A stretch of 64,000 nucleotides of DNA from Pseudomonas sp. IPO3778 (GCF_013386825.1 NZ_JACARC010000028.1:150345-214344); one strand, 5' to 3'. Positions 48,489-56,936 are shown, counted from the stretch's first letter. Made by a program: numbers and translations. Notes: generated by a model from the sequence alone, not told the origin.

Positions 48489-48806
48489 ATGGACAATCCT
48501 TTTCAGATCATCACCGACACCTTCGCCCCGAAATACCGGGTCAACTTGAGCATCCAACGGCTGGACGGCAGCATCATGCTGACCCTGTCCGACGAAGACG
48601 GCGTAGTGGCCAAACGCATGATCAGCGCCGAACAACGCAACGACCCGCAGCGCCTGAAACGGCTGGTGCAAAGTGTGCAGTTCGGGATTGCGATTGAGCA
48701 GGGGCACAGCGCGATTGAGATATTGGCGGTGATGACCGACGGGGACAGCCACAAAGTGTTGCAGCGGCCGCCGGTCAGCCGGCCGCCGCTGAGTGCCGGG
48801 CTTTAA
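48489..48806 (+). CDS. DUF3509 family protein
   Basis: A 105-residue small cytosolic protein of the Pseudomonas DUF3509 family. YRVNLSIQRLDGSIMLTLSDEDG forms two predicted strands, and RLKRLVQSVQFGIAIEQG a helix. Function unknown. Its last four bases overlap the end of psiE on the other strand. Confidence 0.8.
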   Translation: MDNPFQIITDTFAPKYRVNLSIQRLDGSIMLTLSDEDGVVAKRMISAEQRNDPQRLKRLVQSVQFGIAIEQGHSAIEILAVMTDGDSHKVLQRPPVSRPPLSAGL

Positions 48807-49291
48807 AGCTCGCCTTTCTCTGTTTCAAGGCTCGCTTCGCCCTTGCGGCGCGGGCCTTCGACCTTCACCGACGGAAACGCCGACGACGCATACCGCACCA
48901 CCAGAATCGCGAACGCCAACAGCAGAATCCCACCGCACAGGTAGATGATGCCGATGTCGGGCGGGTTGTGGTGGGACACGTTGGAGATCAGCAGGCGGGT
49001 CAGCGCGGTGATCGCCACGTAGATCAGAAAGCGCACCGGCATGTGGTTGGTCTTGAAGTAAATCCCGACCATCGCCCCCAATTCCAGGTAGATGAACAGC
49101 AGCAAGATGTCATCGATCTTGATGTGCCCTGTCTCCAGCATCCCCAGAAACTCCATCACCGCGGCATAGGCGGTCACCGCACCAATGGCGAACAGCGCCA
49201 GGTAGTGGAAGGTCTCGACGAACAGATTTCCCAAGGACTCGGCCAGTTGGTGCACGGTCTTGCGCAGGTTTTCAGCCCAGTTGATTTTCAC
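48803..49291 (-). CDS. psiE: phosphate-starvation-inducible PsiE family protein
   Basis: A 162-residue inner-membrane protein with four helices (HYLALFAIGAVTAYAAVMEFL, DDILLLFIYLELGAMVGIYF, PVRFLIYVAITALTRLLI, IIYLCGGILLLAFAILVVR). PsiE is induced by phosphate starvation in E. coli; its role is unclear. No Pho box was recognised in the 172 bp upstream. Confidence 0.85.
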   Translation of the reverse strand: MKINWAENLRKTVHQLAESLGNLFVETFHYLALFAIGAVTAYAAVMEFLGMLETGHIKIDDILLLFIYLELGAMVGIYFKTNHMPVRFLIYVAITALTRLLISNVSHHNPPDIGIIYLCGGILLLAFAILVVRYASSAFPSVKVEGPRRKGEASLETEKGEL

Positions 49292-49463
49292 GATGATGCT
49301 TCCTTAGGTCGGCTCGACCGGATAATGCGGGTTGGACGTGACGGTTTCTCTGCATGCAGAAAAAAGGCCAGGGAACAGGAAGTGAGAAGGTGGCGGGGTG
49401 ATATGAGGCACGTGTGAAGGGAGAGGAGAACAAAAAACACTCCTCATCCCAACAATCAACTGC

Positions 49464-49733
49464 TCAAGGGTATTGCTGTCGCGCGTGTAAAACCGCCAGT
49501 ACCCGAACAGAGTCGGTGACTTGGTAAACCACCAGGTAATTGGGATGCACGACCATTTCTCGTGTGCCGCCAACACGGCCTGTTCGGTAAAGATGAGGTC
49601 TGCGGGAGAGGGCCAATACTGAGGCTTCTATTGCTCGGTTCAGCTCAAGAGCAGCATTGGGATTACGATCGCTGATGTAATCAAGAATTTTCCAGAGTTG
49701 CGCCCGCGCAGCGGGTGCCCATTCAATCAGCAT
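49464..49733 (-). CDS. ParE/RelE-type toxin
   Basis: An 89-residue toxin of the ParE/RelE fold. IEWAPAARAQLWKILDYISDRNP is the N-terminal strand and helix pair; LYRTGRVGGTREMVVHPNYLVVYQV carries the conserved Arg and strand core. ParE members poison gyrase, RelE members cleave mRNA; sequence alone does not decide. Its start lies 11 bp inside the antitoxin gene, so the toxin depends on antitoxin translation. Confidence 0.88.
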   Translation of the reverse strand: MLIEWAPAARAQLWKILDYISDRNPNAALELNRAIEASVLALSRRPHLYRTGRVGGTREMVVHPNYLVVYQVTDSVRVLAVLHARQQYP

Positions 49734-49914
49734 CGCCTTTCTTGCGTTTAGATTCGATCAGCGCCTGCATTTCGGCCATCACCTGATCGTGCGGGATGCC
49801 GGGACTAGGGTCATCCAAAGCGGCTTGCACCTTGGCACGAAACCAGCGGTCGTAGCTGGCAGCTTGCTCCTCGGTTTCGGTCAGGGGAGCTCGAGGGAAA
49901 AAGGAAGTACTCAT
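49723..49914 (-). CDS. antitoxin of ParE-type module
   Basis: A 63-residue acidic protein upstream of and overlapping the toxin gene. TETEEQAASYDRWFRAKVQAALDDPSPGIPHDQVMAEM has the spacing of stability-determinant/RelB-like antitoxins, with a helical toxin-binding C-terminus (MAEMQALIESKRKKGDAD). A 17-bp palindrome lies 28 bp upstream. Confidence 0.83.
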   Translation of the reverse strand: MSTSFFPRAPLTETEEQAASYDRWFRAKVQAALDDPSPGIPHDQVMAEMQALIESKRKKGDAD

Positions 49915-49941
49915 AGGGGCCTCCGTTGTCGATGAGAAAGG

Positions 49942-49958
49942 AGTCTAGTCGCTAGACT
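49942..49958. promoter_or_regulatory. palindromic operator of the toxin-antitoxin operon
   Basis: AGTCTAGTCGCTAGACT: perfect 7-bp arms around TCG, 28 bp upstream of the antitoxin start, where autorepression sites of such modules usually lie. Confidence 0.65.
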
Positions 49959-50087
49959 TTTCACTGTCGTGGGTCAAGCGATGAAGTGAGTAACAGAAAA
50001 AGTCGCCGTTTGGACTCAACAACTGAAAGGAACAGGCCTCGCACGAGCGTACTTAGCCTGCCTCCTTCGCTTATTTGGAATACCGGT

Positions 50088-50423
50088 TCAGGTTGGCGCG
50101 ACCTGATCGAGCGCTTGATCGACCAATAAACCACTCATTTCCAGCAGTTGATGGATCGCCAGAAGCAAACTTCGCTGTGGGCCCTCAAGCTCAAAAGCCA
50201 GGCTGCTGGCCATTTCTCGGGCACTGTTCAAGGTTTCGCTGGCGTTGGCGAGTAACGTTTCCGTATCGGCATTGGGCGTAACGCTGAAAAGAATCGAGGA
50301 GGGTTCGGGAGGTGGTTCAGGTGTTTCTGGGCGCAGGTAGTGATCAATCGCGCGGTTGGCTGCGGCTTGAAGACGGGTGTCAGTGTGTGAATCGTATGGG
50401 GGACTCGGGGTAATCTTTTTCAT
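50088..50423 (-). CDS. DUF6124 family protein
   Basis: A 111-residue Pseudomonas-restricted protein. KITPSPPYDSHTDTRLQAAANRAIDHYLRPE opens it, followed by a Pro-rich linker (PETPEPPPEPSSILF) and a helical half (ASETLNSAREMASSLAFELEG) like a four-helix or chemotaxis-type coil. Function unknown. Start is ATG 50423 with AAGAG; the frame is open to 50528 through a structured leader. Confidence 0.75.
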   Translation of the reverse strand: MKKITPSPPYDSHTDTRLQAAANRAIDHYLRPETPEPPPEPSSILFSVTPNADTETLLANASETLNSAREMASSLAFELEGPQRSLLLAIHQLLEMSGLLVDQALDQVAPT

Positions 50424-50795
50424 GGTCAGACTCTTCCGTATTAAGGACCGTCCCCATCTGCCGCCAAGCAGATTGGGTGACGGATTGCACAAGGTTGGCG
50501 GACCGGTACGAAAGAAGAAAACCGGCACCCCGAAGGGTCCATGCGCAACCCGTCATGACACAGGAATACAAACGCCACGAAGCGTCTGCAATCTTGTTGG
50601 GACGTTGTTACGCCTTTCGTTACCGAGCCGCCAAGCCCGTTCGCTGCATTTGCAGCGCCCGAGGAAGGTAAGCGAACGGACGAAGCCGGCGCAACCCCGG
50701 CAAGTTGTCAGAAATTTCTCTTGCTGCAAACCCCCGTATTCCAACTACATTAAAAAGCCACTACCCAAAGCCTATGGATTGGCTTATGCTTTTAG
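50424..50795. other. structured leader upstream of DUF6124 gene
   Basis: About 370 bp with no gene recognised by family. It holds a hairpin CGCTGCA/TGCAGCG at 50642-50657 and several short overlapping ORFs on the minus strand. It may be the long 5' leader of the DUF6124 gene. Confidence 0.45.
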
Positions 50796-50811
50796 CTGTA
50801 TATAAATACAG
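50796..50811. promoter_or_regulatory. LexA (SOS) box of yebG
   Basis: CTGTATATAAATACAG fits the gammaproteobacterial SOS box (CTG-N10-CAG with the TATATATA core, one mismatch from consensus), 77 bp before the yebG start. Confidence 0.9.
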
Positions 50812-50887
50812 TATTCGCACGAACGCATGGCGACACCCGAACCAAGGGCTACCCCCTTCAATACTGCACCGATGACGAGGCCGAAAA

Positions 50888-51148
50888 ATGGCTGTTGAAA
50901 CCCTGTATCGCAGTACCCGTGACCTGGAGACTACATTCGTGGATCGCAAACTTGCCGACGCACACGACCAGATGCTTGAACTGGCAGAGTCCCTGATGGA
51001 AGTGCTGTTGAAAAACGTCGAAGGCTTGAGCGAGAAGCAGGCTGAAGATGCCGGTATTTTCATGGCCAAGAACCGCGCAGCGTTTGCGGCGGCGTTCAAG
51101 AACAATGCGAGTGCATTGGCGGAGATTGGGCAGCCAGAGGCTGAGTGA
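50888..51148 (+). CDS. yebG: SOS-inducible YebG family protein
   Basis: An 86-residue protein. MAVETLYRSTRDLETTFVDR and KLADAHDQMLELAESLMEVL match the YebG family, a DNA-damage-induced protein of unknown molecular function in E. coli. The LexA box upstream supports both the identification and SOS control. Confidence 0.87.
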   Translation: MAVETLYRSTRDLETTFVDRKLADAHDQMLELAESLMEVLLKNVEGLSEKQAEDAGIFMAKNRAAFAAAFKNNASALAEIGQPEAE

Positions 51149-51185
51149 TGCGGTGCCCGTAGTGGTAAAGGGCTTGTTGTGACCG

Positions 51186-51345
51186 GGGGAGCTTGCTGTG
51201 GCAGAGGGAGCTTGCTGTGGCGAGGGAGCTTGCTCCCGCTGGGCTGCGCAGCAGACCCAAAAGCTTGGGAGCGCTGCGCACTCCAGCGGGAGCAAGCTCC
51301 CTCGCCACGGCAAGCTCCCTCACCACAGCAAGCTCCCTCGCCACA
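51186..51345. repeat. REP composite with triplicated half-sites
   Basis: Three left half-sites in tandem (GAGCTTGCTGTGGCAGAGG, GAGCTTGCTGTGGCGAGGG, GAGCTTGCTCCCGC) face three inverted right half-sites (CAAGCTCCCTCGCCAC, CAAGCTCCCTCACCAC, CAAGCTCCCTCGCCAC). Confidence 0.8.
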
Positions 51346-51379
51346 GGTTATGCGTTGATGCCTTTCACATGTGTCATGC

Positions 51380-52099
51380 CTACCACAAGGTCTTGCCAAA
51401 GAATGTCAGCGTCCGGTCCCACGCCAATTGCGACCAGGCGGCATCGTATTGCGTGTCCGGGATACGACCATCACCAATCGCCGTCTCGTTGGCAAACGCA
51501 TGGCGCGCCAGGTAACGATGGAAGGTCGCGTCCACACCCGCCGCGTGCAGTTTTGACTCCAGCTCAGCCACGGTGTCGATGTTGAAGAAGGCATCCTGGG
51601 TGCCCCAATGGCCAATCAGCGGCGCTTTGATCTTCGAAGCATCCAGATACTCCAGCGGCGGGAAGCCGTACCACACCACGCCCGCAGCCACTTCCGCAAT
51701 TGCGTTCAGCGCCAGCAACGTCAACGCCCCGCCCATGCAATAACCGGTCACGCCGACTTTTTTCGAATCCGCCTGCAAGTACTGCACGGCGCCCTTGATG
51801 TCCTGGGACACCGCATCGCCAAAATCCAGGCCGTCCATCAGGTGATGGGCTTCTTCCTCTTCCACCGTGGAAGCGCCGCGATACAGGTCCGGCACCAGCA
51901 CCCGGTAACCGCATTCGGCCAAGCGGTTGGCCACACCCTTGATCTGATCGTTAACGCCCCACCACTCCTGGATCACCACGATCGCCGGCGCGCCTTCGAG
52001 CACCGCCGGGCTGGCGAGGTAGCCGTTGACGTCTGCGCCATCCGGACGTTTGAAGGTGATCATGCGCCCGCTGGAGCGCCCTGCTGTTTGTTTGGACAT
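51380..52099 (-). CDS. dienelactone hydrolase family protein
   Basis: A 239-residue alpha/beta hydrolase. Nucleophile Cys121 in GYCMGG, acid Asp in GTQDAFF (~169) and His in ARHAFAN (~200) make the Cys-Asp-His triad of carboxymethylenebutenolidase. IVVIQEWWGVNDQIKG holds the oxyanion and substrate loop. It hydrolyses dienelactone or related lactones and esters. ATG 52099 with GAGG upstream; the open frame extends to 52276. Not beside aromatic ring-cleavage genes, so the substrate is uncertain. Confidence 0.87.
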   Translation of the reverse strand: MSKQTAGRSSGRMITFKRPDGADVNGYLASPAVLEGAPAIVVIQEWWGVNDQIKGVANRLAECGYRVLVPDLYRGASTVEEEEAHHLMDGLDFGDAVSQDIKGAVQYLQADSKKVGVTGYCMGGALTLLALNAIAEVAAGVVWYGFPPLEYLDASKIKAPLIGHWGTQDAFFNIDTVAELESKLHAAGVDATFHRYLARHAFANETAIGDGRIPDTQYDAAWSQLAWDRTLTFFGKTLW

Positions 52100-52303
52100 G
52101 CCAACCTCGTTCTGATGGGTTTGATAACAGAGATATCTGTATTTGCACGTGTCCGCCACTGTGGATGTATCAGAGTGTGTATGGATGCCCCTGAGATACA
52201 CACGTACTGCCAATGGCAGCAGCGCGACACACGACAGATACACCCCGGCGGTTAAGTGATGAAGGCTGTTCAACATTCAATCACCCAGGGCCAGGAAAAT
52301 AAA

Positions 52304-53611
52304 ATGAATAACCTCCCAGCTGTCGACCGCCTCAGCGTCACGTCCTACACCAACGGCCTGCTCGGCCCCAGCCAGAAAATGCTCGGGCCACTGGCCGACG
52401 GGGGTACCTTGATCACCGGCACCCCGCCCGGCTGCTGGGGCCCGATGATCACCCCGGCGTTCGAGGGCGGCCATGAGGTGACCCAGCCGGTGTTCATCGC
52501 CGGCGCCGAAATCGGCGACGCGGTGGCGCTGAAGATCACACGCATGCGTGTCACCTCCCTGGCCACGTCGTCGGGGGTCATGAGTTTTGTCGAAGGGCGC
52601 TACCACGGCGACCCGTTTGTCGCGAAGTTCTGCTCCAACTGTGGGCAAGAGCATCCCGCCAGCCACGTCGAAGGCATTGGCGAAGACGCTATCCGCTGCG
52701 ATGCCTGCGGCGCCGAAGTCAGTGCATTCCGCTTCAGCAATGGCTACGTGATCGTCCTGGATGCCGAGCATCAGGTGAGTTTGACGGTCAACCAGGCCGT
52801 GGCGGACCGTTTGGCCGGTAAAGCATCGGATATGTCGGCGCTGCCCGAGCTGTCTGCCCAGCATTCGATCCTGTCCCTGGCCCGCGCCGACATTCCCGGC
52901 CTGGCCGCCCATATGCGCCCGTTCCTGGGCAACATCGGCACCACGCCTTCACGGGATCTTCCCGATTCCCACAACTGCGGCGACTTCGGCCAATACCTGG
53001 TGGGCGCGCCCCATCGCTACGGCATGACCCATGAAGAACTGCACGCCGCCAAAACCGATGGCCACATGGACACCAACTCGGTGCGTGAAGGCTGCATCCT
53101 GATCTGCCCGGTGAAAGTCCCCGGTGCCGGGGTGTACATGGGTGATATGCATGCGCAGCAGGGCAACGGCGAAATTGCCGGGCATGCCACTGATGTGTCG
53201 GGGGAAACCGAACTGACGGTGCACGTGATCAAAGGCCTGAGCCTGGACGGCCCGATCCTGCTGCAAAACCTCGATGACCTGCCGCCCATGGCGCGCCCGA
53301 TGAACGCGGAGCAACGCCTGCGGGTGAAGGCATTGGGCGAGCGCTGGGGCCAGGTGGAGATCGAGGAGAACGCACCCATCACCTTTATCGGCAGTGGGAC
53401 AAACCTTAACGTCGCGACGGAAAACGGGCTGGAGCGCGCAGCCGCCGTGACCGGGCTGTCGATCGACGAAGTGCGCAATCGCGCAACCATCAACGGCTCC
53501 ATTGAAATCAGCCGCCTGCCGGGCACCGTGCGGGTCACGATTCTGTGCCCGATGCCCATCCTTGATCGTATGGGCGTGGGCCAACTGGCCCGGGAAAAAT
53601 ATCAGCGTTGA
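52304..53611 (+). CDS. acetamidase/formamidase family protein with zinc ribbon insert
   Basis: A 435-residue FmdA/AmdA family amidohydrolase. PDSHNCGDFG, KTDGHMDTNSVREGC and the VYMGDMHAQQGNGEIAGHATDVSGE block are the family's metal and substrate regions. Between residues 108 and 137 lies an inserted CSNC (110, 113) and CDAC (132, 135) pair, which looks like a zinc ribbon. It hydrolyses short amides to acid and ammonia, exact substrate unknown. ATG 52304 follows AGGAAA. Ends 6 bp from the convergent dehydrogenase gene. Confidence 0.83.
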   Translation: MNNLPAVDRLSVTSYTNGLLGPSQKMLGPLADGGTLITGTPPGCWGPMITPAFEGGHEVTQPVFIAGAEIGDAVALKITRMRVTSLATSSGVMSFVEGRYHGDPFVAKFCSNCGQEHPASHVEGIGEDAIRCDACGAEVSAFRFSNGYVIVLDAEHQVSLTVNQAVADRLAGKASDMSALPELSAQHSILSLARADIPGLAAHMRPFLGNIGTTPSRDLPDSHNCGDFGQYLVGAPHRYGMTHEELHAAKTDGHMDTNSVREGCILICPVKVPGAGVYMGDMHAQQGNGEIAGHATDVSGETELTVHVIKGLSLDGPILLQNLDDLPPMARPMNAEQRLRVKALGERWGQVEIEENAPITFIGSGTNLNVATENGLERAAAVTGLSIDEVRNRATINGSIEISRLPGTVRVTILCPMPILDRMGVGQLAREKYQR

Positions 53612-53617
53612 TCCGCC

Positions 53618-54637
53618 TCAGCGGTACAGCAACCGCTCCGCCAGCTCATCCGCCACCCGCGCGGGTGAGCGTTTTTCCGCCTGGGCGTGTGCGAAGATTT
53701 CGGTCAGGCGCGTGCCGATATTCGACAGGTGTGCGGTGATGGTTTCCAGCTCGGCGCCGCCGTGTTTGAGGGCGACGTAGATCAGGCCACCGGAGTTGAT
53801 CACGTAGTCCGGCGCGTAAAGAATCCCACGCCCTTCCAATTGATCGGCCACGTGCAGGTTGGTCAGTTGCGCACTGGCCGAGCCGGCCACCGCCGCACAC
53901 CGCAACTGCGCCACCGTGTAGCGGTTGAACACCGCGCCCACGCCGCAGGGCGCCAGGATGTCGCACGGGGTGCTGAGCAACGCTTCGTTGGCAATCGGGT
54001 GGGCGCCCAGTTGTTCCATGGCCAGTTGCACCTTGCCGTGGTCGATGTCGCTCACCAGCAATTCCGCGCCGGCGGCGTGCAGTTGCTCGGCCAGGGCATA
54101 CCCGACGTTGCCCAGGCCCTGGATCGCCACGCGCAAACCTTCCAGGTTGTCGCTTCCCAGGCGGGCCATGGCGGTGGTGCGGATGCCGGCGAATACACCC
54201 ATGGCGGCGTGAGGCGACGGGTCGCCGGCCGCCGTGGTGCTGGTGACATAGCGGGTTTGCTGGGCGATGCAGTCCATGTCGGCCACCGAGGTGCCGCTGT
54301 CGATGGCGGTGATGTAGCGGCCGTCGAGCTGCTCGATGCAGCGACCAAAGGCTTCAAACAGTGCCGCGCGGCTTTCCACATGGGCAGGGCGGATGATCAC
54401 CGCATTGCCGCCACCCACCGGCAGGCCGGCCAGGGCGGCTTTGTAGCTCATGCCTTGGGCCAGGCGCGCGGCATCCTCCACGGCACTTTCATCGTCGGGG
54501 TAAGAGAGGTAACGGCAGCCTCCAAGGGCGGGGCCCAGGCGGCTGTTGTGGATGGCTATGACCGCCTTTAACCCAGTGGCAGGGTCGACACTCAGGTGCA
54601 GCGATTCAAGGCGTGTGCTGTGCATGAGCGCAAACAT
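53618..54637 (-). CDS. Glu/Leu/Phe/Val dehydrogenase relative with altered active site
   Basis: A 339-residue member of the leucine dehydrogenase group. Substrate domain GPALGGCRYLSY, GMSYKAALAG (Lys66 kept), Rossmann motif QGLGNVGYALAEQL and C-terminal DYVINSGGLIYV. In the signature GGGKAVI the catalytic Lys is read as Asn78 (codon AAT on the minus strand at 54404-54406). With Lys it would oxidatively deaminate branched-chain amino acids; with Asn, activity is doubtful. The frame is otherwise intact, so this is not a decaying pseudogene by other signs. Confidence 0.85.
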   Translation of the reverse strand: MFALMHSTRLESLHLSVDPATGLKAVIAIHNSRLGPALGGCRYLSYPDDESAVEDAARLAQGMSYKAALAGLPVGGGNAVIIRPAHVESRAALFEAFGRCIEQLDGRYITAIDSGTSVADMDCIAQQTRYVTSTTAAGDPSPHAAMGVFAGIRTTAMARLGSDNLEGLRVAIQGLGNVGYALAEQLHAAGAELLVSDIDHGKVQLAMEQLGAHPIANEALLSTPCDILAPCGVGAVFNRYTVAQLRCAAVAGSASAQLTNLHVADQLEGRGILYAPDYVINSGGLIYVALKHGGAELETITAHLSNIGTRLTEIFAHAQAEKRSPARVADELAERLLYR

Positions 54638-54823
54638 CGTCGGGCTCCCGAATCACTTCTTGTAGGCGCCAAGTATAGGACCGCCAGCGAAAGCCTGCTG
54701 AAGCGCGCAGGAATAAGGCCGCCGGTTTTAAAGGGTTTGCGACATAAACAGGTAGGACGCGTCTTAAGGCACTGGACGAAAGTTCACAGCAAGGCTAAAA
54801 CGAGACATCCGCCGGAGATCTCA

Positions 54824-55627
54824 ATGAAGCCCCGCCACGCCTTTTTTGCCTGCCTGGAACGGTCACCGCCCGCGCTGTTTGAAGCCGCGCTGTGGATGGC
54901 GGCCGAGCACGACCCGGCTGTCGACCCTTTGGCTATCCTGCAGGACTTCAAGGTGCTGCAGCAGTTGGTCAGCCTCAGCATGCCGATGCTGCCGCCGGAC
55001 GAACTCGGGCAACCGCTGCTGCGGCGCATGAACGACCTGGGGTTTGCCCAGGATGACAACACCCCGCTGCGCCCCGCCGCCGCCCTGCTCGATAAGGTGC
55101 TCAAGCGCAAGCGCGGGCAGCCGCTGGCGTTGGGGCTGATCGCCCTGGAGCTGGCGCGGCGCCTGGACATTCCCCTGGTGGGCGTCAACTTTCCGGGGCA
55201 CTTCCTGTTGCGCGTACCCGGCGCCGATCACCTGCTGGACCCGTGCGGCGGCCGGCGGCTGTACCCCAACGATTGCCGTGAACTGCTGACTCGCCAGTAC
55301 GGGCCCAATCTCAAATTGCAGGCCGACCACCTGCACACCGCAGAACCGCGCTCGATCCTGCAGCGGCTGTCACGCAATCTGCGCCAGTTGCACCTGTCCA
55401 ACGACGAGCATCTGGCCGCCCTGGTGGATGCCGAGCGGGTGCTGGAGCTGGGCAATGCCAGCGCCGCCGATTACCTGGCCCGGGCCAGTTTGTATCAGCG
55501 CCTGGATTGCCCGAATGCCGAACGCTTTGACCTGGAGCATGCGTTGATGCTCAGTGAAGACCCGATCCAGCGCCTGCGCCTGACTGAACGCCTGGGGCAC
55601 TTGCCGCCGAACTCGGTGGTGCATTGA
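54824..55627 (+). CDS. SirB1-like transglutaminase-fold protein
   Basis: A 267-residue protein of the SirB1 (transglutaminase-like core 2) family. LLDKVLKRKRGQPLALGLIALELARRLDIPLVGVNFPGHFLL holds the family core; the usual Cys position of the papain-like fold is not clear, so catalysis is doubtful. The C-terminal third is TPR-like (YLARASLYQRLDCPNAERFDLEHALML). ATG 54824 with GGAG; open frame from 54596. The last 77 bp overlap the MFS gene on the other strand. Confidence 0.8.
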   Translation: MKPRHAFFACLERSPPALFEAALWMAAEHDPAVDPLAILQDFKVLQQLVSLSMPMLPPDELGQPLLRRMNDLGFAQDDNTPLRPAAALLDKVLKRKRGQPLALGLIALELARRLDIPLVGVNFPGHFLLRVPGADHLLDPCGGRRLYPNDCRELLTRQYGPNLKLQADHLHTAEPRSILQRLSRNLRQLHLSNDEHLAALVDAERVLELGNASAADYLARASLYQRLDCPNAERFDLEHALMLSEDPIQRLRLTERLGHLPPNSVVH

Positions 55628-56936
55628 AGGGCGAGCGCACCTGAATAATTAGCAACGCCGCCATTACCGCCGGAATCGCACAGAAGAAGAAAATCTGCTG
55701 CACCGGGATGTGCATCGCCAGCAACAGGCTGCCGAACAGCGGCCCCAGGATCGAACCGAACCGTCCTACACCCAACGCCCAACCGGTGCCGGTCGCCCGC
55801 ACATGGGCCGGGTAGAAGTTACTGACGAACGCGTTGAGGGTCAGCTGGCCGCCGATGATGCAGAAGCCCGCCGCAAACACGCAGGCCACCAGATACCGCG
55901 GGTTGTCGTGATTCAGCCCCAGCAGAATCGTGCACACCGCAGCGGCCGCGAGCACGCCGGACAGTAGGCGCACTTTGCTTTTCAGCCGGTCAGCGAACCA
56001 GGCCATGCCGATGGCGCCCAAGGTGCCGGCAAACAGGAACATCGAGGTCACCAGGTTGGCTTCGTTCAGACCCAGGCCGCTTTCCAGCAACAGCGACGGC
56101 AACCAGCTGATCATGAAATACAGCAGGATCAGGCTGACAAAAAACGTCGCCCACAGCAGTAACGTCGGGCGTGCATAACCGTGGCGAAACAGCTCAACCA
56201 CCGTCAGTTTGCTGCCTTGCTCCTGGCAGTTTTCTGCTTCGCTCGCCGCCGGTGGTTGCCAGCCGGGCAACATCCGCGCGGTGACTTTTTGCAGGCGTGC
56301 ATACGGCGGCGCATCACGCAGCAGACGCGGCAGGGACTCGGGCAACTTCCAGGCGAGAAACGGGAACAGCAGCAACGGCGTCACGCCGCCGGCCAGGAAC
56401 ACCGCCTGCCAGCCGAAGCTGTCGATAAACCCGGCCGCCACAAAACCGCCCGCCGCACCGCCGAAAGAGAAGCCACACGCCGCGAGCGTCACCATCAACG
56501 TGCGCAGGCGAGGTGGTGAGTATTCCGACATCAAGGCCATGGCGCTGGGCATCGCGCCGCCCATGCCGATGCCGCAGATAAAGCGGGCGGCCATCAAGGT
56601 ATTCAGGGAGTTGGCGAACACCATCAGCACCGTGAGGCTGGCGTAGATCAGCACGCAGCACAGCAGGATGCGCCGCACACCGAAGCGGTCCGCCAAGGGG
56701 GTGACGGCCAGGGAGCCGAGGGTCAGCCCCAGCAGGTTGGCGCTGAACACCGGGCCGAACGCGGCTTTTTCCAGGCCCCAGTCCTTGGCCAGCGCCGGGA
56801 CCACGTAGCCCAGGACCTGAGCGTCGTAGCCGTCGGTGACCAGCAACAGCGCCAGCAACAAGAGAATCAACCACTGATAGCGCGACACCGGACGGGCGTC
56901 GAGTGCCGCACGAAAGCTGGCAATCTGATTGTGCAT
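55551..56936 (-). CDS. MFS aromatic acid:H+ symporter-like transporter
   Basis: A 461-residue MFS permease of the AAHS (PcaK-like) group. Helix 1 carries DGYDAQVLGYVVPALA, the loop after helix 2 LADRFGVRRIL; 12 helices. Last gene of the homogentisate cluster, so import of a tyrosine-derived or phenylacetate-type aromatic acid is likely. The final ~28 residues are a low-complexity Ser/Ala/Pro/Gly tail encoded where it overlaps the SirB1-like gene. Confidence 0.86.
   Translation of the reverse strand: MHNQIASFRAALDARPVSRYQWLILLLLALLLVTDGYDAQVLGYVVPALAKDWGLEKAAFGPVFSANLLGLTLGSLAVTPLADRFGVRRILLCCVLIYASLTVLMVFANSLNTLMAARFICGIGMGGAMPSAMALMSEYSPPRLRTLMVTLAACGFSFGGAAGGFVAAGFIDSFGWQAVFLAGGVTPLLLFPFLAWKLPESLPRLLRDAPPYARLQKVTARMLPGWQPPAASEAENCQEQGSKLTVVELFRHGYARPTLLLWATFFVSLILLYFMISWLPSLLLESGLGLNEANLVTSMFLFAGTLGAIGMAWFADRLKSKVRLLSGVLAAAAVCTILLGLNHDNPRYLVACVFAAGFCIIGGQLTLNAFVSNFYPAHVRATGTGWALGVGRFGSILGPLFGSLLLAMHIPVQQIFFFCAIPAVMAALLIIQVRSPFNAPPSSAASAPGVQSGAGAGSGLH

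Noticed and set aside
49321..49375. TCTGCATGCAGA palindrome upstream of psiE as a terminator or Pho box
   Set aside because: No U run in the needed direction and no match to direct-repeat Pho boxes.
52277..52912. Minus-strand frame of 211 codons in the acetamidase gene
   Set aside because: Shadow; the plus-strand family blocks are continuous.
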